Origin: UBA6627 sp965248675
GTDB lineage: Bacteria; Chloroflexota; Dehalococcoidia; UBA2979
Reading direction: 5' to 3'
Assembly (NCBI GenBank): GCA_965248675.1
Contig: CBDFJZ010000008.1
Location: 558,001 to 622,000, forward strand
Length of the DNA: 64,000 nucleotides
Shown piece by piece: positions 1-8,345 of the stretch. A model generated the notes under the pieces. It searched no databases, was not told the DNA's origin, and saw only the letters and a list, made by a program, of their open reading frames with translations. A program made the position numbers and the translations under genes. How positions within the stretch are numbered: position 1 is the stretch's first letter; the number at the start of each line of letters is the position of its first letter.

Positions 1-588
1 CTGCTGGCCGCCCTCGAGGGCGACCGGCTGCGGTCGCTCTTCGCCCTCGCGATCGGGACCGGGCTCCGCCAGGGCGAGGCGCTCGGCCTCCGGTGGGATT
101 CGATCGACTTCGACGCGGGGGCGATCCGTATCGATCGAACGCTGCAACGCCTCGACCAGGCCTGGGAGCTACGCCCGCCAAAGACCAAGCGCAGCATCCG
201 GACGATCGCCGCTCCGCTGGCGATCCTCGAGGACCTCGGTCGCCACCGCCGGCGCCAGCTCGAGGAACGGCTCGCCGCCGGCCCGGCCTGGTCCGACGAG
301 TTCGGCCTGGTATTCACGCGGCCGGACGGATCGCCGCTCCACGGAACGACGGTGACGAAGCGGCTGCGGGCCGCGCTCCGCGGACTCGGGATCGATGGCG
401 TCCGCTTCCACGACCTTCGGCACACCTCGGCGAGCCTAATGCTCGAGCGCGGGGTCCCGCTCTCTAGCATCCAAGAGGTCCTCGGCCACGCCGACTACGC
501 GTTCACCAAGACGGTCTACAGTCACCTCACCGCGACGCTGAAGCGCGATGCCGCCCACCGGATGAACTCGCTGTTCGAGCTGGCCTGA
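1..588 (+). CDS. Tyrosine recombinase/integrase, C-terminal catalytic part (5' end outside window)
   Basis: Open from the first base to TGA at 586-588, giving 195 residues of the catalytic domain of a phage-integrase-family tyrosine recombinase, which cuts and rejoins DNA at att sites through a 3'-phosphotyrosine. The catalytic set is visible in order: Arg in TGLRQGEALGL, Lys in the PKTKRSIRT beta-hairpin, the HDLRHT box (His-x-x-Arg), His in EVLGHAD and the nucleophile Tyr in TKTVYSHL. The N-terminal core-binding domain lies upstream of the window. A tRNA-Arg lies about 1 kb downstream, which suits a tRNA-targeting element, but no att duplication is visible here. The domain looks intact. The element's other genes cannot be seen. 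Confidence 0.9.
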   Translation: MLAALEGDRLRSLFALAIGTGLRQGEALGLRWDSIDFDAGAIRIDRTLQRLDQAWELRPPKTKRSIRTIAAPLAILEDLGRHRRRQLEERLAAGPAWSDEFGLVFTRPDGSPLHGTTVTKRLRAALRGLGIDGVRFHDLRHTSASLMLERGVPLSSIQEVLGHADYAFTKTVYSHLTATLKRDAAHRMNSLFELA

Positions 589-689
589 TTACGGCGATGC
601 TAAGGGGCTCGGCTGCGTTCAGAGCCAGCGAGGGCGCTCCGGTCTCGCCCCTCTTCGCGGCCCAGCTGTGGGGGGGTTCTGGAGAACGA

Positions 690-695
690 TATCGT
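690..695 (+). promoter_or_regulatory. Leaderless -10 element TATCGT
   Basis: TATCGT is followed by exactly 7 bases and then the ATG at 703. This TANNNT-N7-ATG layout puts the transcription start at or next to the start codon. No Shine-Dalgarno sequence lies at normal distance and no clear -35 is visible. The same layout recurs at three other genes in the window. Confidence 0.4.
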
Positions 696-702
696 ACCCC
701 CG

Positions 703-1506
703 ATGACCGCGGCCGAATTGCATGGAACCACGGACGACGCCCTCGCCGTCGTCCGTGCCCAAGACGCAGCCAAGCAGATGATCCGGCGCTCGCTCGGTTG
801 GGGCGGTTGGGTGATCACAGACTTCGTCCGCGCAGAGCGCCTCCAGGCGTCCGGCAGATCGGTGGTCCTCTCGCTCCGCACCTTCGACCGCGCCAACGTT
901 GCCTGTGAGGTAGTCGTCAGGCGAGTCCTTCCGCTCGAGTCGCCGGAGTCTCAGGAGCGCCCTGGGGCGGTGATAGCCGTAGTCGAAGGTTCAGAGACGG
1001 GTTTGATTCCGACGGGCGTCGGCGTGCATTACCCCCCCCCCCCCGTCAAACCCCTGCGCGAAAGGGATCTTCCTCAGTGGCTAAGGAGGGAACGAGGGCC
1101 GGATGCAGCCGCCGGCAACGAAGAAGGCGATGATGAGCGCCTCCTAAGCCGTACTAGCGCGGCAATCGCGCGAGGCGATCGCAGGATGCTTCGGCTGCAA
1201 ACGATCGACGTCCGACGTCGAATGCGCCGTCTCAGTGATCTTCACGAGGACGCTGTCGTTCGCCAGGCCGCTCACGCTGCGGAGGCCTCGCTCGCGACCG
1301 TGCTCGGCCTCCTCGACGGCGATGTCGAGCCGGACGCCGCCCGGCCCGTCGCGCGAGGCCTCGACACGATGCTGCTCGACCTCGCGGAGATGGGCATCAT
1401 CCTCGAGCACACGGAAGCCGGCGTGGGGTTCAAGGCGGTGCGGATGCTGCTCGGCTACGCGAACGGCCGGTGGAGAGTGCTCGATCGCGTGAAGGGGCGC
1501 CCCTAA
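703..1506 (+). CDS. Hypothetical protein with internal poly-C tract
   Basis: A 267-residue protein I do not recognise. The N-terminal part (about residues 1-110) has a predicted mixed fold with a hydrophobic strand-rich segment (VVLSLRTF, ACEVVVRRV). The C-terminal part (about 150-267) is helical and ends in a compact segment containing EMGIILEHTEAGVGF and MLLGYANGRWRVLD. The two parts are joined by HYPPPPVKP, encoded by a run of 13 C at 1032-1044. Length change in that run would split the product into two frames, so it may be one gene, two genes, or slippage-controlled. No signal peptide or membrane segment. It follows the integrase in the same orientation and may be cargo of that element. 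The start is set by a TANNNT-N7-ATG promoter. Confidence 0.6.
   Translation: MTAAELHGTTDDALAVVRAQDAAKQMIRRSLGWGGWVITDFVRAERLQASGRSVVLSLRTFDRANVACEVVVRRVLPLESPESQERPGAVIAVVEGSETGLIPTGVGVHYPPPPVKPLRERDLPQWLRRERGPDAAAGNEEGDDERLLSRTSAAIARGDRRMLRLQTIDVRRRMRRLSDLHEDAVVRQAAHAAEASLATVLGLLDGDVEPDAARPVARGLDTMLLDLAEMGIILEHTEAGVGFKAVRMLLGYANGRWRVLDRVKGRP
1032..1044 (+). repeat. Homopolymeric tract of 13 C inside a coding region
   Basis: Thirteen consecutive C encode the Pro stretch of the unknown protein at 703-1506. Runs this long are prone to slipped-strand mispairing and also to sequencing error. The downstream frame stays open only with this C count modulo 3. Confidence 0.9.
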
Positions 1507-1566
1507 GCGCCGGCGCGAGCTGGCGTTGATAGCATCGATCGGGACCTCGAGAGCCGCCGAGGCTCC

Positions 1567-2139
1567 CTATAGGCTCCCGGCGGACGACCATCGCCGGCGT
1601 TTGAGAAGGCGAGATCGCCCGGCAACACTAGACGCGCCCCCGTAGCTCAGTGGACAGAGCAGTGGACTTCTAATCCACCGGTCGGAGGTTCGAATCCTTC
1701 CGGGGGTGCCAGCTCGAACCAAGATCGGCGCGGGCTCTCTGGCGCTCATTCGCAGCCGGCTGACGATCTCCACGTTGCTGAGCGTGTTGCAGATCGGACA
1801 GGCGCACGCGAGCGCCTCGAGCTCCGCGCGGTGGTCGAGGAGCGACGGGTCGGCGACCTCGAGGTCGATGTCGACCTCGATCTTCACGACGCGTGCGGGG
1901 TTGTGCGCGGTCTCGGCTTCGAGCGTCGCTTCGGCGCGGAGCACCTCGGCGCCGGCGAGTCGCTGCTGGTTGAGGAGCGCGCCGAGGGTGCAGTTACCGA
2001 GGGCGACGAGCAGCAGCTCGGTGGAGGTGTAGCCGAGCGGACCGTCGTCGTCGGCTTCGCGGACGTTGACCTGCGAGCGTCCTCGGGCGGTGAAGACGAT
2101 TCGCCGGCGAGCTTGGTACTCGGCGTGCACGGTCGCCAT
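1567..2139 (-). CDS. OsmC-family peroxide/thiol protein with a tail antisense to the tRNA
   Basis: Residues 1 to about 142 are an OsmC/OhrA-family domain, whose known members reduce organic hydroperoxides through a Cys pair in a dimer. Visible are the LLLVALGNCTL helix with Cys50, and the second-half ACACPICNTL segment with Cys112/114/117, followed by the family-typical end (NVEIVSRLR). The start ATG at 2139 has AGGAG just upstream. The natural length of the family is about 140 residues, yet no stop occurs there. The frame continues through the complement of the tRNA-Arg (residues about 143-168) to a stop at 1567. The tail is very unlikely to be functional. Loss of the original stop, for instance by an indel or a rearrangement at the tRNA, is the simplest explanation. 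Confidence 0.75.
   Translation of the reverse strand: MATVHAEYQARRRIVFTARGRSQVNVREADDDGPLGYTSTELLLVALGNCTLGALLNQQRLAGAEVLRAEATLEAETAHNPARVVKIEVDIDLEVADPSLLDHRAELEALACACPICNTLSNVEIVSRLRMSAREPAPILVRAGTPGRIRTSDRWIRSPLLCPLSYGGASSVAGRSRLLKRRRWSSAGSL
1636..1711 (+). tRNA. tRNA-Arg (anticodon UCU)
   Basis: Full cloverleaf. Acceptor GCCCCCG (1636-1642) pairs with CGGGGGT (1701-1707) through one G-U, discriminator G 1708, and CCA is encoded at 1709-1711. D stem GCTC/GAGC. Anticodon stem GTGGA (1662-1666)/TCCAC (1674-1678) around loop CTTCTAA, so the anticodon is TCT, reading AGA (Arg). T stem GGAGG/CCTTC with loop TTCGAAT. The gene lies between an integrase-bearing region and core genes, and a protein frame on the opposite strand runs through it. 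Confidence 0.96.
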
Positions 2140-2253
2140 GGGCGCTCCTGATCGAGCGAATTCACGACTACGTTACTCGACTTCGTCGAGGCGTCGGGCG
2201 GAGGCGCCTGCGGTACAGTCGGCCAACGGGCTCTCGTCGAGCCAGGTCTGGCG

Positions 2254-3546
2254 GTGTGGATGGAACTGCTGCGCAACCGCTTCCCGGCGTCCGGGATCGC
2301 CGACTACCGGCGGTTGTTCGTGGCCATGTCGTTTACGTCGGGCGCGCGTTGGGCGCTGATCCTCGGTCGCGGCTGGCTGGTCTTCGAGCTGACGAACTCG
2401 GCGTTCGCGGTTGGCGCAGTGACGTTTGCAGGGTTCATCCCGTTCGTGGCGGTGGGGCCGTTCGCCGGGGTGATCGCCGATCGCGTCGATCGGCGGCGGA
2501 TGGTGATGTTCACCTCGACAATCGGCGTCCTCTCCGCGATCGCGCTCGTGGTCGTGACCGTCACGGACGTCGTGGAGCTGTGGCATGTGCTGCTGCTGGC
2601 ATTCATCGCCGGCTCGGGCCAGGCATCCTCGATGCCGGCGCAGCAGGCGCTGCTCGCGAATATCGTGCCCAAAGAGCACCTGCTCAACGCGGTCTCGCTG
2701 AGCGGCATCGCGCAGCACGGATCGAGGATCATCGGGCCGCTGTTCGGGACGGCCTTGCTGTCGACGTTCGGCGCCGGCGCGGTGTTCATGCTCTCCGGCA
2801 CACTGCTCAGCCTCGGCCTCGTGGCGGTCTCGACGATCCGCTACCGTCCGTCCGCGGCGAGCCGACCGGATCCGGCCACGCGGCGTCCGCCCGTTCTCGT
2901 GCAGCTCCGCGACGGCTTCGAGTACACGCGCGCCGACCGGCGGGTGGCGACCGTGCTCGTGCTGGTGGGGGTCCACTGCGGCTTCACGATGGCGTTCGAC
3001 TCGATGATGCCGACGCTCTCGACAGTGATCGGCGGCGACCGCGGCACGTACGGCTTGATCCTCGTCGGGCTGGGCGCCGGCGCGGTGCTCGGTGTGCTGA
3101 GCCTGTCGATGCTGAGTAGCCCTCAGGCCCAGGGGCGTGCGTTCCTCGTGTCGGGGGTGGGCAGTGGGTTGGCGATGCTGACGTTCGGGTTCGCGACGTT
3201 CCCGGCGGCAGCGATCGCGGGCGCGGCGTTGGCGGGGGCGACGCAGGCGAGCTATATGGCGCTCTCCGTGGTATTCATCCAGCAGATCGTGCCGGACGAG
3301 TTCCGAGGGCGCGTGCTTTCGCTGTATTCGCTGCTGGCAGCCGGTCACATGGCGTTCATCAACCTCGGGTTTGGGTGGCTGTCAGAGATCGTCGGCGTGC
3401 GCCCGCTACTGATCGTGCCGGGGCTGCTCTGGGTCGCGGTGTTCCTGCTCGCCAGTGTCAGCCTCGAGGACGTCCGACAGTTGCTCCGCGAGGGCGGATT
3501 CCGAACGGCGACGCCGGCAGCGACGAGCGTCGCCGGAGGCGATTAG
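2254..3546 (+). CDS. MFS transporter (EntS/MFS_3-like)
   Basis: A 430-residue major-facilitator protein with about 10-12 hydrophobic helices. The N-terminal half starts with a short cytoplasmic segment and GWLVFELTNSAFAVG, followed by the family A-like loop GVIADRVDRRRMV between helices 2 and 3. A basic, Pro-rich central loop (about residues 195-215) separates the halves, and the second-half helices end near residue 400. Members of this group usually export siderophores, drugs or other small molecules; the substrate here cannot be read. GTG at 2254 or ATG at 2260 could be the start. It is divergent from the OsmC gene and shares a 114 bp intergenic region with it. Confidence 0.85.
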   Translation: MWMELLRNRFPASGIADYRRLFVAMSFTSGARWALILGRGWLVFELTNSAFAVGAVTFAGFIPFVAVGPFAGVIADRVDRRRMVMFTSTIGVLSAIALVVVTVTDVVELWHVLLLAFIAGSGQASSMPAQQALLANIVPKEHLLNAVSLSGIAQHGSRIIGPLFGTALLSTFGAGAVFMLSGTLLSLGLVAVSTIRYRPSAASRPDPATRRPPVLVQLRDGFEYTRADRRVATVLVLVGVHCGFTMAFDSMMPTLSTVIGGDRGTYGLILVGLGAGAVLGVLSLSMLSSPQAQGRAFLVSGVGSGLAMLTFGFATFPAAAIAGAALAGATQASYMALSVVFIQQIVPDEFRGRVLSLYSLLAAGHMAFINLGFGWLSEIVGVRPLLIVPGLLWVAVFLLASVSLEDVRQLLREGGFRTATPAATSVAGGD

Positions 3547-3614
3547 CCGCGCGCGGACGGCCCTCGGACGCTCGCGGTCTGGCATGATCGCCGCATACGA
3601 CCGAGGAGGCCTCG

Positions 3615-4763
3615 ATGGTCACGCAGCTTCCGGAACACATCGCTCCGCTGCGCGCCGCCGTGCGCGACTTCGCGGACCGCGAGTTACGGCCGCGTGTCGA
3701 CGAGATGGAGGAAGCGGGCGCGATCGATCGCGACTTGATCGATCAGATCGGCCAGCTCGGCTACTTCGGAGCGCCGTTCGAGGAGCGCTGGGGCGGCTCG
3801 GCGATGGGCGAGATCGGGTTCACGATCGTGCAGGAGGAGCTAGCGCGTGCACACGCGTCGACGGCGGTGCTGGTCGGGGCGTCCTCGGGACTGGCGGCGC
3901 GGATGGTGGCGGTCGCGGGGACCGATGAGCAGAAGGAGCGGTTTCTGGCGCCGATGGCGCGGGGCGAGGGCGTCGGCGCGTTCTGCCTGACTGAGTCGGG
4001 CGCCGGCAGCGACGTGCCGGCGATGTCGACGGTCGCCGTCGCGGACGGCGACGAGTTCGTGCTCAACGGACAGAAGGTCTTCATCTCGAACGGCCGCCTC
4101 GCGCAATACTTCGTGACGTTCGCGAAGACCGACCCGGAGCAGCGCGGCCGCGGCATCTCGCTGTTCGTGATCGACGCCGGCACGCCGGGCCTCGAGGTCG
4201 TCCGTCTCGAAGACAAGATGGGGATCCGCGCCTCGGACACCGCGCAGATCGCCTACGACGACGTGCGGGTCGGCCGCGATCGGCTGGTCGGTGAGGAGAA
4301 CGCCGGGCTGCCGTTGGCGCTCGACACGCTCAACAAGTCGCGGGTGGGGATCGCGGCGATCTCGCTGGGGATGGCGAAGGAGGCGGTGAAGCTGGGGTAC
4401 GAGTACGCCCACGAGCGTGAGCTGTTCGGCGGCACGCTGGGCGACCAGCAGGTGACGCAGCATGCACTCGCCGACATGCAGATCGGCATGTTCACGGCGG
4501 AGTCGATCATCTACCGCACCGCGCTGATGGCGGACGCGGGCGAGAACATCGAGGCGGAGTCGTCGATCTGCAAGACATATGCGTCGGAGGCGGCCGACCA
4601 GGTGATCGACCGCTCGCTGCAGATGCATGGCGGTGTGGGGTACATCCGCGGATCGGCGATCGAGCGCATCTACCGCGACCACCGCGTGCAGCGGATCTAC
4701 GAGGGCGCGAACGAGGTGCAGCGCAACAACATCTACCGCGTGATGCGCCGCCTCTACGGCTAA
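3615..4763 (+). CDS. Acyl-CoA dehydrogenase
   Basis: A 382-residue FAD-dependent acyl-CoA dehydrogenase of normal family length, catalysing alpha,beta-desaturation of acyl-CoA thioesters with transfer of electrons to ETF. Visible are the N-terminal helical domain, the flavin/substrate signature CLTESGAGSDV near residue 125, a beta domain, and the C-terminal helical signature QMHGGVGYIRG then RIYEGANEVQ, which carries the probable catalytic Glu. A GAGG ribosome site precedes the ATG. The methyltransferase starts 5 bases after its stop, so the two are probably co-transcribed. Chain-length preference is unknown, although the overall look is butyryl/short-chain type. Confidence 0.93.
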   Translation: MVTQLPEHIAPLRAAVRDFADRELRPRVDEMEEAGAIDRDLIDQIGQLGYFGAPFEERWGGSAMGEIGFTIVQEELARAHASTAVLVGASSGLAARMVAVAGTDEQKERFLAPMARGEGVGAFCLTESGAGSDVPAMSTVAVADGDEFVLNGQKVFISNGRLAQYFVTFAKTDPEQRGRGISLFVIDAGTPGLEVVRLEDKMGIRASDTAQIAYDDVRVGRDRLVGEENAGLPLALDTLNKSRVGIAAISLGMAKEAVKLGYEYAHERELFGGTLGDQQVTQHALADMQIGMFTAESIIYRTALMADAGENIEAESSICKTYASEAADQVIDRSLQMHGGVGYIRGSAIERIYRDHRVQRIYEGANEVQRNNIYRVMRRLYG

Positions 4764-4768
4764 CGGCC

Positions 4769-5389
4769 GTGCAGCGCCACTGGGACGAGGTCCATGCCAG
4801 CACCGAGAGCGATGAGACGGGCTGGTACGAGGAAGAGCCGACGCTCTCGCTCGCGTTGATTGAGCGCTGTGAGCTGGCTCCGACGGATGCGATTCTCGAC
4901 GTCGGCGCGGGCACCTCCTTCCTCGTCGATCGCCTGCTCGAGCGGGGCTTCCGCAACCTGACGGTGCTCGATATCAGCCCGACGGTGCTCGACGAGGTCC
5001 GCGATCGGCTCCGGGTCGATCACGTCATGGTCGGCTTCATTCACGCCGACCTGACCGATGCCGAGCTCTCTGATCGACTTCCCCTGGTGCAGCTCTGGCA
5101 CGACCGCGCCGCGCTCCACTTCCTGACCTCGGACGATGACTGCGCGCAGTACGGGCGCACGCTCCGCGCGACGATCGCGGCGGGCGGCTACGCGCTCCTC
5201 GCGGCGTACGCGCTCGAGGGGGCTCCGACCTGATCGGGACTCGCCGTGCGCCGGTACGACGCCGACATGCTCAGCGCGCTCCTCGGACCTGAGTTCGAGC
5301 TCATCGAGGCGATCGAGCACACGTACTACCAGCCGTCGGGCGATCCTCGGCCGTATGTGTACGCGCTGTTTCGGCGTGCCGAGGGCTGA
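4769..5389 (+). CDS. Class I SAM-dependent methyltransferase with an in-frame UGA (selenocysteine candidate)
   Basis: A GTG-started Rossmann methyltransferase. Motif I is ILDVGAGTSFLVD (residues about 42-54), motif II LTVLDIS, and the LWHDRAALHFL segment follows. At codon 155 (5231-5233) the frame meets TGA, but the same frame then continues with SGLAVRRYDADM and runs 51 codons to TGA at 5387-5389, through the family's usual C-terminal strand (PYVYALFRR). In relatives I recall, this position aligns without gaps to the Cys of an RCSGL motif, so UGA replaces a conserved Cys codon. This suits either selenocysteine insertion or a single C-to-A nonsense change. A short hairpin follows at SECIS-like distance. 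No Sec machinery genes are in the window. Confidence 0.7.
5242..5261 (+). promoter_or_regulatory. Possible bacterial SECIS-like hairpin after UGA
   Basis: Downstream of the UGA at 5231-5233, C5242-G5243 pair with C5260-G5261. After a C-A mismatch, CGTGC (5245-5249) pairs with GTACG (5254-5258), leaving loop GCCG. The loop starts 17 bases after the UGA and begins with G, both within the range usually described for bacterial SECIS. High GC makes chance hairpins common, so this is weak support. Confidence 0.25.
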
Positions 5390-5527
5390 CCTGCCGGCCG
5401 ACCCGATCCGAGGAGCCAGCCGAGGTCGCCTGACCAGGCACGTTCGGCCAGAAGAACGACCGATTCAGCGCGAGCAATCTCGCGGAACGACTATGCTCGC
5501 GCTCGCGGACCGTTGAGGAGCACGCTC

Positions 5528-6388
5528 ATGACTACCGAATACCTCGTCGACACCGACTGGGTTGAGGCGAACGTCGCCAACCCCGACGTGCGGATCCTGG
5601 AGTGCACGACGATCCTCCGCCGCGGGGACGACGGTCGCCTGGAGGCCGCCAGCGGGCGGGACGCCTGGGCTGAATCACACATCCCCGGCAGCGTCTTCGC
5701 CGACCTACCGGGCGAGCTCTCCGACCGGGACGCGAAGCTCCGCTTCATGATGCCGCCGCCCGAGCAGTTCGCCGAGGCGATGTCCCGCTACGCCGTCAGC
5801 GAGGGGTCGCGCGTGATCCTCTATGACCGCGCCGCCGGGATGTGGGCGGCGCGCATCTGGTGGATGCTGCGCGCGGTCGGCTTCGAGAACGCGGCCGTCC
5901 TCGACGGCGGCTGGAGCAAGTGGAGCGCCGAAGGGCGCCCGATCTCGTCCGAGGCGACGAGCTACCCGCCAGAGACGTTCGTGGCACGGGCACGCCCCGA
6001 GCTCTTCGCCGATCGGGAGGAGGTGCTGGCGGCCACCTCGGACGGGGCGACCTGCATCATCAACGCCCTGTCGGAGGAGCAGCATCGTGGCGAGGGCGCA
6101 TCGCCCTACGGGCGCCCGGGGCGGATCGCGGCGAGCGTCAACGTGCCCGCCAACTCGCTGGTCGATCCCGAGACCAACGCGTATCTGCCGCTCGAGGAGC
6201 TGCGGGCGCGGTTCGCCGACGTCGGCGCGACCGCGGCGGGGAAGGTGATCACCTACTGCGGCGGCGGGATCGCGGCCAGCAACGACGCGTTCGCGCTCAC
6301 GCTGCTAGGCATCGACAACGTGTCGATCTACGACGCCTCGCTCTCCGAGTGGGCAGCGGACGAGTCGCTACCGATGGAGACGGGTTAG
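5528..6388 (+). CDS. Tandem-rhodanese sulfurtransferase (thiosulfate/3-mercaptopyruvate type)
   Basis: A 286-residue two-domain rhodanese that moves sulfane sulfur from thiosulfate or 3-mercaptopyruvate to an acceptor through a Cys persulfide. The N-terminal domain is structural: at its active-site loop it has YDRAAGMWAARIWWML, with Asp in place of the Cys, as is normal. The catalytic C-terminal domain has ITYCGGGIAAS, with Cys244 as nucleophile and a CGGGIA loop. The ATG at 5528 is preceded by GAGGAG 8 bases upstream, which decides it over an in-frame TTG at 5513. Length is typical. It stands alone between the methyltransferase and a decayed hydrolase tail. Confidence 0.9.
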   Translation: MTTEYLVDTDWVEANVANPDVRILECTTILRRGDDGRLEAASGRDAWAESHIPGSVFADLPGELSDRDAKLRFMMPPPEQFAEAMSRYAVSEGSRVILYDRAAGMWAARIWWMLRAVGFENAAVLDGGWSKWSAEGRPISSEATSYPPETFVARARPELFADREEVLAATSDGATCIINALSEEQHRGEGASPYGRPGRIAASVNVPANSLVDPETNAYLPLEELRARFADVGATAAGKVITYCGGGIAASNDAFALTLLGIDNVSIYDASLSEWAADESLPMETG

Positions 6389-6560
6389 GTGGGAGCCGCA
6401 GGCTCGGTCACGCCGAGGAACGCCCGCACTTCGTCGTGACGGTGTGCCAGGCGGGCTCGTGCTCGAGTAGCAGGTGGTTGCGGCTGTCGAGGACGACCAG
6501 GCGCGCGCCGGGGGGCGTGAGGAGGTATAGGCTCGGCCGCCCTCGGCACCGTTCAACGAG
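6385..6560 (-). pseudogene. C-terminal relic of an alpha/beta-hydrolase-like gene
   Basis: On the minus strand a short stretch reads GARLVVLDSRNHLLLEHEPA and then WHTV. This resembles the catalytic-His end of alpha/beta hydrolases of the kind often fused to LuxR or cyclase domains. After one missing base near 6435 the frame continues EVRAFLGVTEPAAPT to a stop at 6385-6387, overlapping the rhodanese stop. The rest of the gene is absent, since the next gene starts at 6581 on the other strand. I read it as a remnant tail. Confidence 0.5.
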
Positions 6561-6580
6561 GTCACGACGGAGGTCGCCGT

Positions 6581-8311
6581 ATGGAGCCATGGATCGTCGG
6601 TAGCGAGGCCAGCGAGCGGTACCCGCTGTGGACCCGCGCCAACGTCGGCGAAGTGTTCCCGGACCCCGTGGCACCGCTCACGTTCAGCCTGCTGATGGAG
6701 ACGGACGTCGAGGGTGCATGGCGCGACGCGCTGGCCCAGATCGGCGCGTTCACGCACGACGAGTTTTCGCCCGACAACATGGAGCCGCTGGGCGTGTTCG
6801 GGGGGTACTGCTACCTCAACGCCTCGGTGACCCGGATCCTCGGCGAGCGCGCGCCGGGCCTGTCGGCGCAGGCGATGGACGACCTGTTCTTCGGCGCGCA
6901 GCCGGGGATTCCCCCGTACGAGCCGGCGCCCGGCGACGAGAACGAGGAGCGCAGCGCAGCGATCGGGGCGACATTCCAGTGGGCGTTCGGGGTGGAGCAG
7001 CTCGAGGCGCCGGCGGCGAGCGCGGAGCTGGTGGCGGGGTTGCGGGCCGCGCGGCCGAGCCTCGATCCGATGTCGAACGAGGAGTTGTGGACGTACGGGA
7101 AGGGCCTCCTGGTTGAGCATTTCCGGCGTCTCTTCTCGGAGCACATTTTCGTCACGTTCATGAGCTCGGTGCCTGTGGGCGCGTTGACGCAGATCTGCGA
7201 AGCGGTCGGCCGGCCGCCGGACGCGATGAAGGTGATCGCCGGCGTGGGCGACGTCGAATCCGCGGCGCCCTCGATGGCGATGTGGCGGCTGGGCCGGGTC
7301 GTCGCGGCCGATCGGGCGCTCACCGCGGCGTTCGATGGAGGCGTGAGCGGACTGCTGGAGCGACTGTCCGCGAACGGCGCTGGCGCCGGTTTCCTCGATC
7401 AGTTCGATTCGTTCATCGAGGAGTTCGGGTCGCGCGGGCCGAACGAGTGGGAGTCGAGGAACCACGTCTGGGAGACGCGGCCAGAGCTGGCGCTGGCGGC
7501 GATCGATCGGATGCGATTAGCGGACGAGGGCGTCGCTCCCGAACACGGTCAGCAGCGGATGGCGGAGGAGCGCGAGCGCGTGGTGGCGGAGATCGCGGCG
7601 ATGCTGGAGGGCGACGCGGAGACGCAGGGGGCGTTCCGGGCCGCGGCGCACGCGGCGACGGTCTTCCAGGCCGGCCGCGAGCGCACGAAGACGAACGCGA
7701 TCAAGTTGATCCACGAAGCACGGATGGCGCTGCACACGATCGGCCGTCGGATGGTCGCGGGCGGCTTCTGCGAGGAGGCCGGCGACTACGGCCTGCTGCT
7801 GGTCGACGAGGTCGAGGGCTGGCTCGCCGACCCAGCCCCGTTCGCGGAGCGGATCAACCGCCGGCGCGAACTCTACGACACGTACAACTCGATCCAGGAG
7901 CCGTTCGTGTTCTATGGCGAGCAGCCTGACCCCGCGACCTGGCCTCGAAAAGGGGAGTCCGAGGTGGTGGCCGTGGCGGTGGGCGACGTGCTCGAGGGAT
8001 TCCCTGGTTGCCCCGGTGAGGTCACGGCTGTCGCGCGCGTGGTGCTCGATCCGATCGACCCGACGGCGCTTGGCCCGGGCGAGATCCTGGTCGCGCCGAT
8101 CACTGACCCATCGTGGACGCCGCTGTTCGTATCGGCGGGCGGGGTGATCGTGGACGTCGGCGCGGCGCAGAGCCACGCGATGATCGTCAGCCGCGAGCTG
8201 GGCATCGCCTGCGTCCCGTCCGTCACCGAGGCGACGCGTCGGATCCCGAACGGGGCCACGGTGACCGTCAACGGGGACGCCGGCACGGTCACGATCGTGG
8301 CGCTGCCGTAG
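6581..8311 (+). CDS. PEP-utilising-enzyme mobile-domain protein (dikinase-like, no ATP-grasp)
   Basis: A 576-residue protein. Its C-terminal 100 residues are the swivelling phosphohistidine domain of the PPDK/PEP synthase/rifampin phosphotransferase superfamily. The segment GPGEILVAPITDPSWTPLF comes first, then the catalytic His in GAAQSHAMIVSRELGI at about residue 528. Residues 1 to about 450 are mostly helical and start with a segment typical of this family (WTRANVGEVFPDPVAPLTF), comparable to the acceptor-binding part of rifampin phosphotransferases. There is no ATP-grasp domain, so it would need a partner to charge its His. The next gene, 34 bases downstream, supplies an ATP-binding domain. 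Substrate unknown. Confidence 0.8.
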   Translation: MEPWIVGSEASERYPLWTRANVGEVFPDPVAPLTFSLLMETDVEGAWRDALAQIGAFTHDEFSPDNMEPLGVFGGYCYLNASVTRILGERAPGLSAQAMDDLFFGAQPGIPPYEPAPGDENEERSAAIGATFQWAFGVEQLEAPAASAELVAGLRAARPSLDPMSNEELWTYGKGLLVEHFRRLFSEHIFVTFMSSVPVGALTQICEAVGRPPDAMKVIAGVGDVESAAPSMAMWRLGRVVAADRALTAAFDGGVSGLLERLSANGAGAGFLDQFDSFIEEFGSRGPNEWESRNHVWETRPELALAAIDRMRLADEGVAPEHGQQRMAEERERVVAEIAAMLEGDAETQGAFRAAAHAATVFQAGRERTKTNAIKLIHEARMALHTIGRRMVAGGFCEEAGDYGLLLVDEVEGWLADPAPFAERINRRRELYDTYNSIQEPFVFYGEQPDPATWPRKGESEVVAVAVGDVLEGFPGCPGEVTAVARVVLDPIDPTALGPGEILVAPITDPSWTPLFVSAGGVIVDVGAAQSHAMIVSRELGIACVPSVTEATRRIPNGATVTVNGDAGTVTIVALP

Positions 8312-8345
8312 GCGTCGTGTCAGGGTGGCCGTCGGAGGGGCGCGC

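Noticed and set aside
2173..3348. 391-residue minus-strand frame opposite the MFS transporter
   Set aside because: Arg/His/Glu-rich composition typical of the antisense of high-GC genes; no domain, and the plus strand has a clear MFS protein.
5242..5261. Calling the hairpin a confident SECIS element
   Set aside because: GC-rich DNA forms such stems by chance, there is an internal mismatch, and no Sec genes are visible; kept only as a weak candidate.
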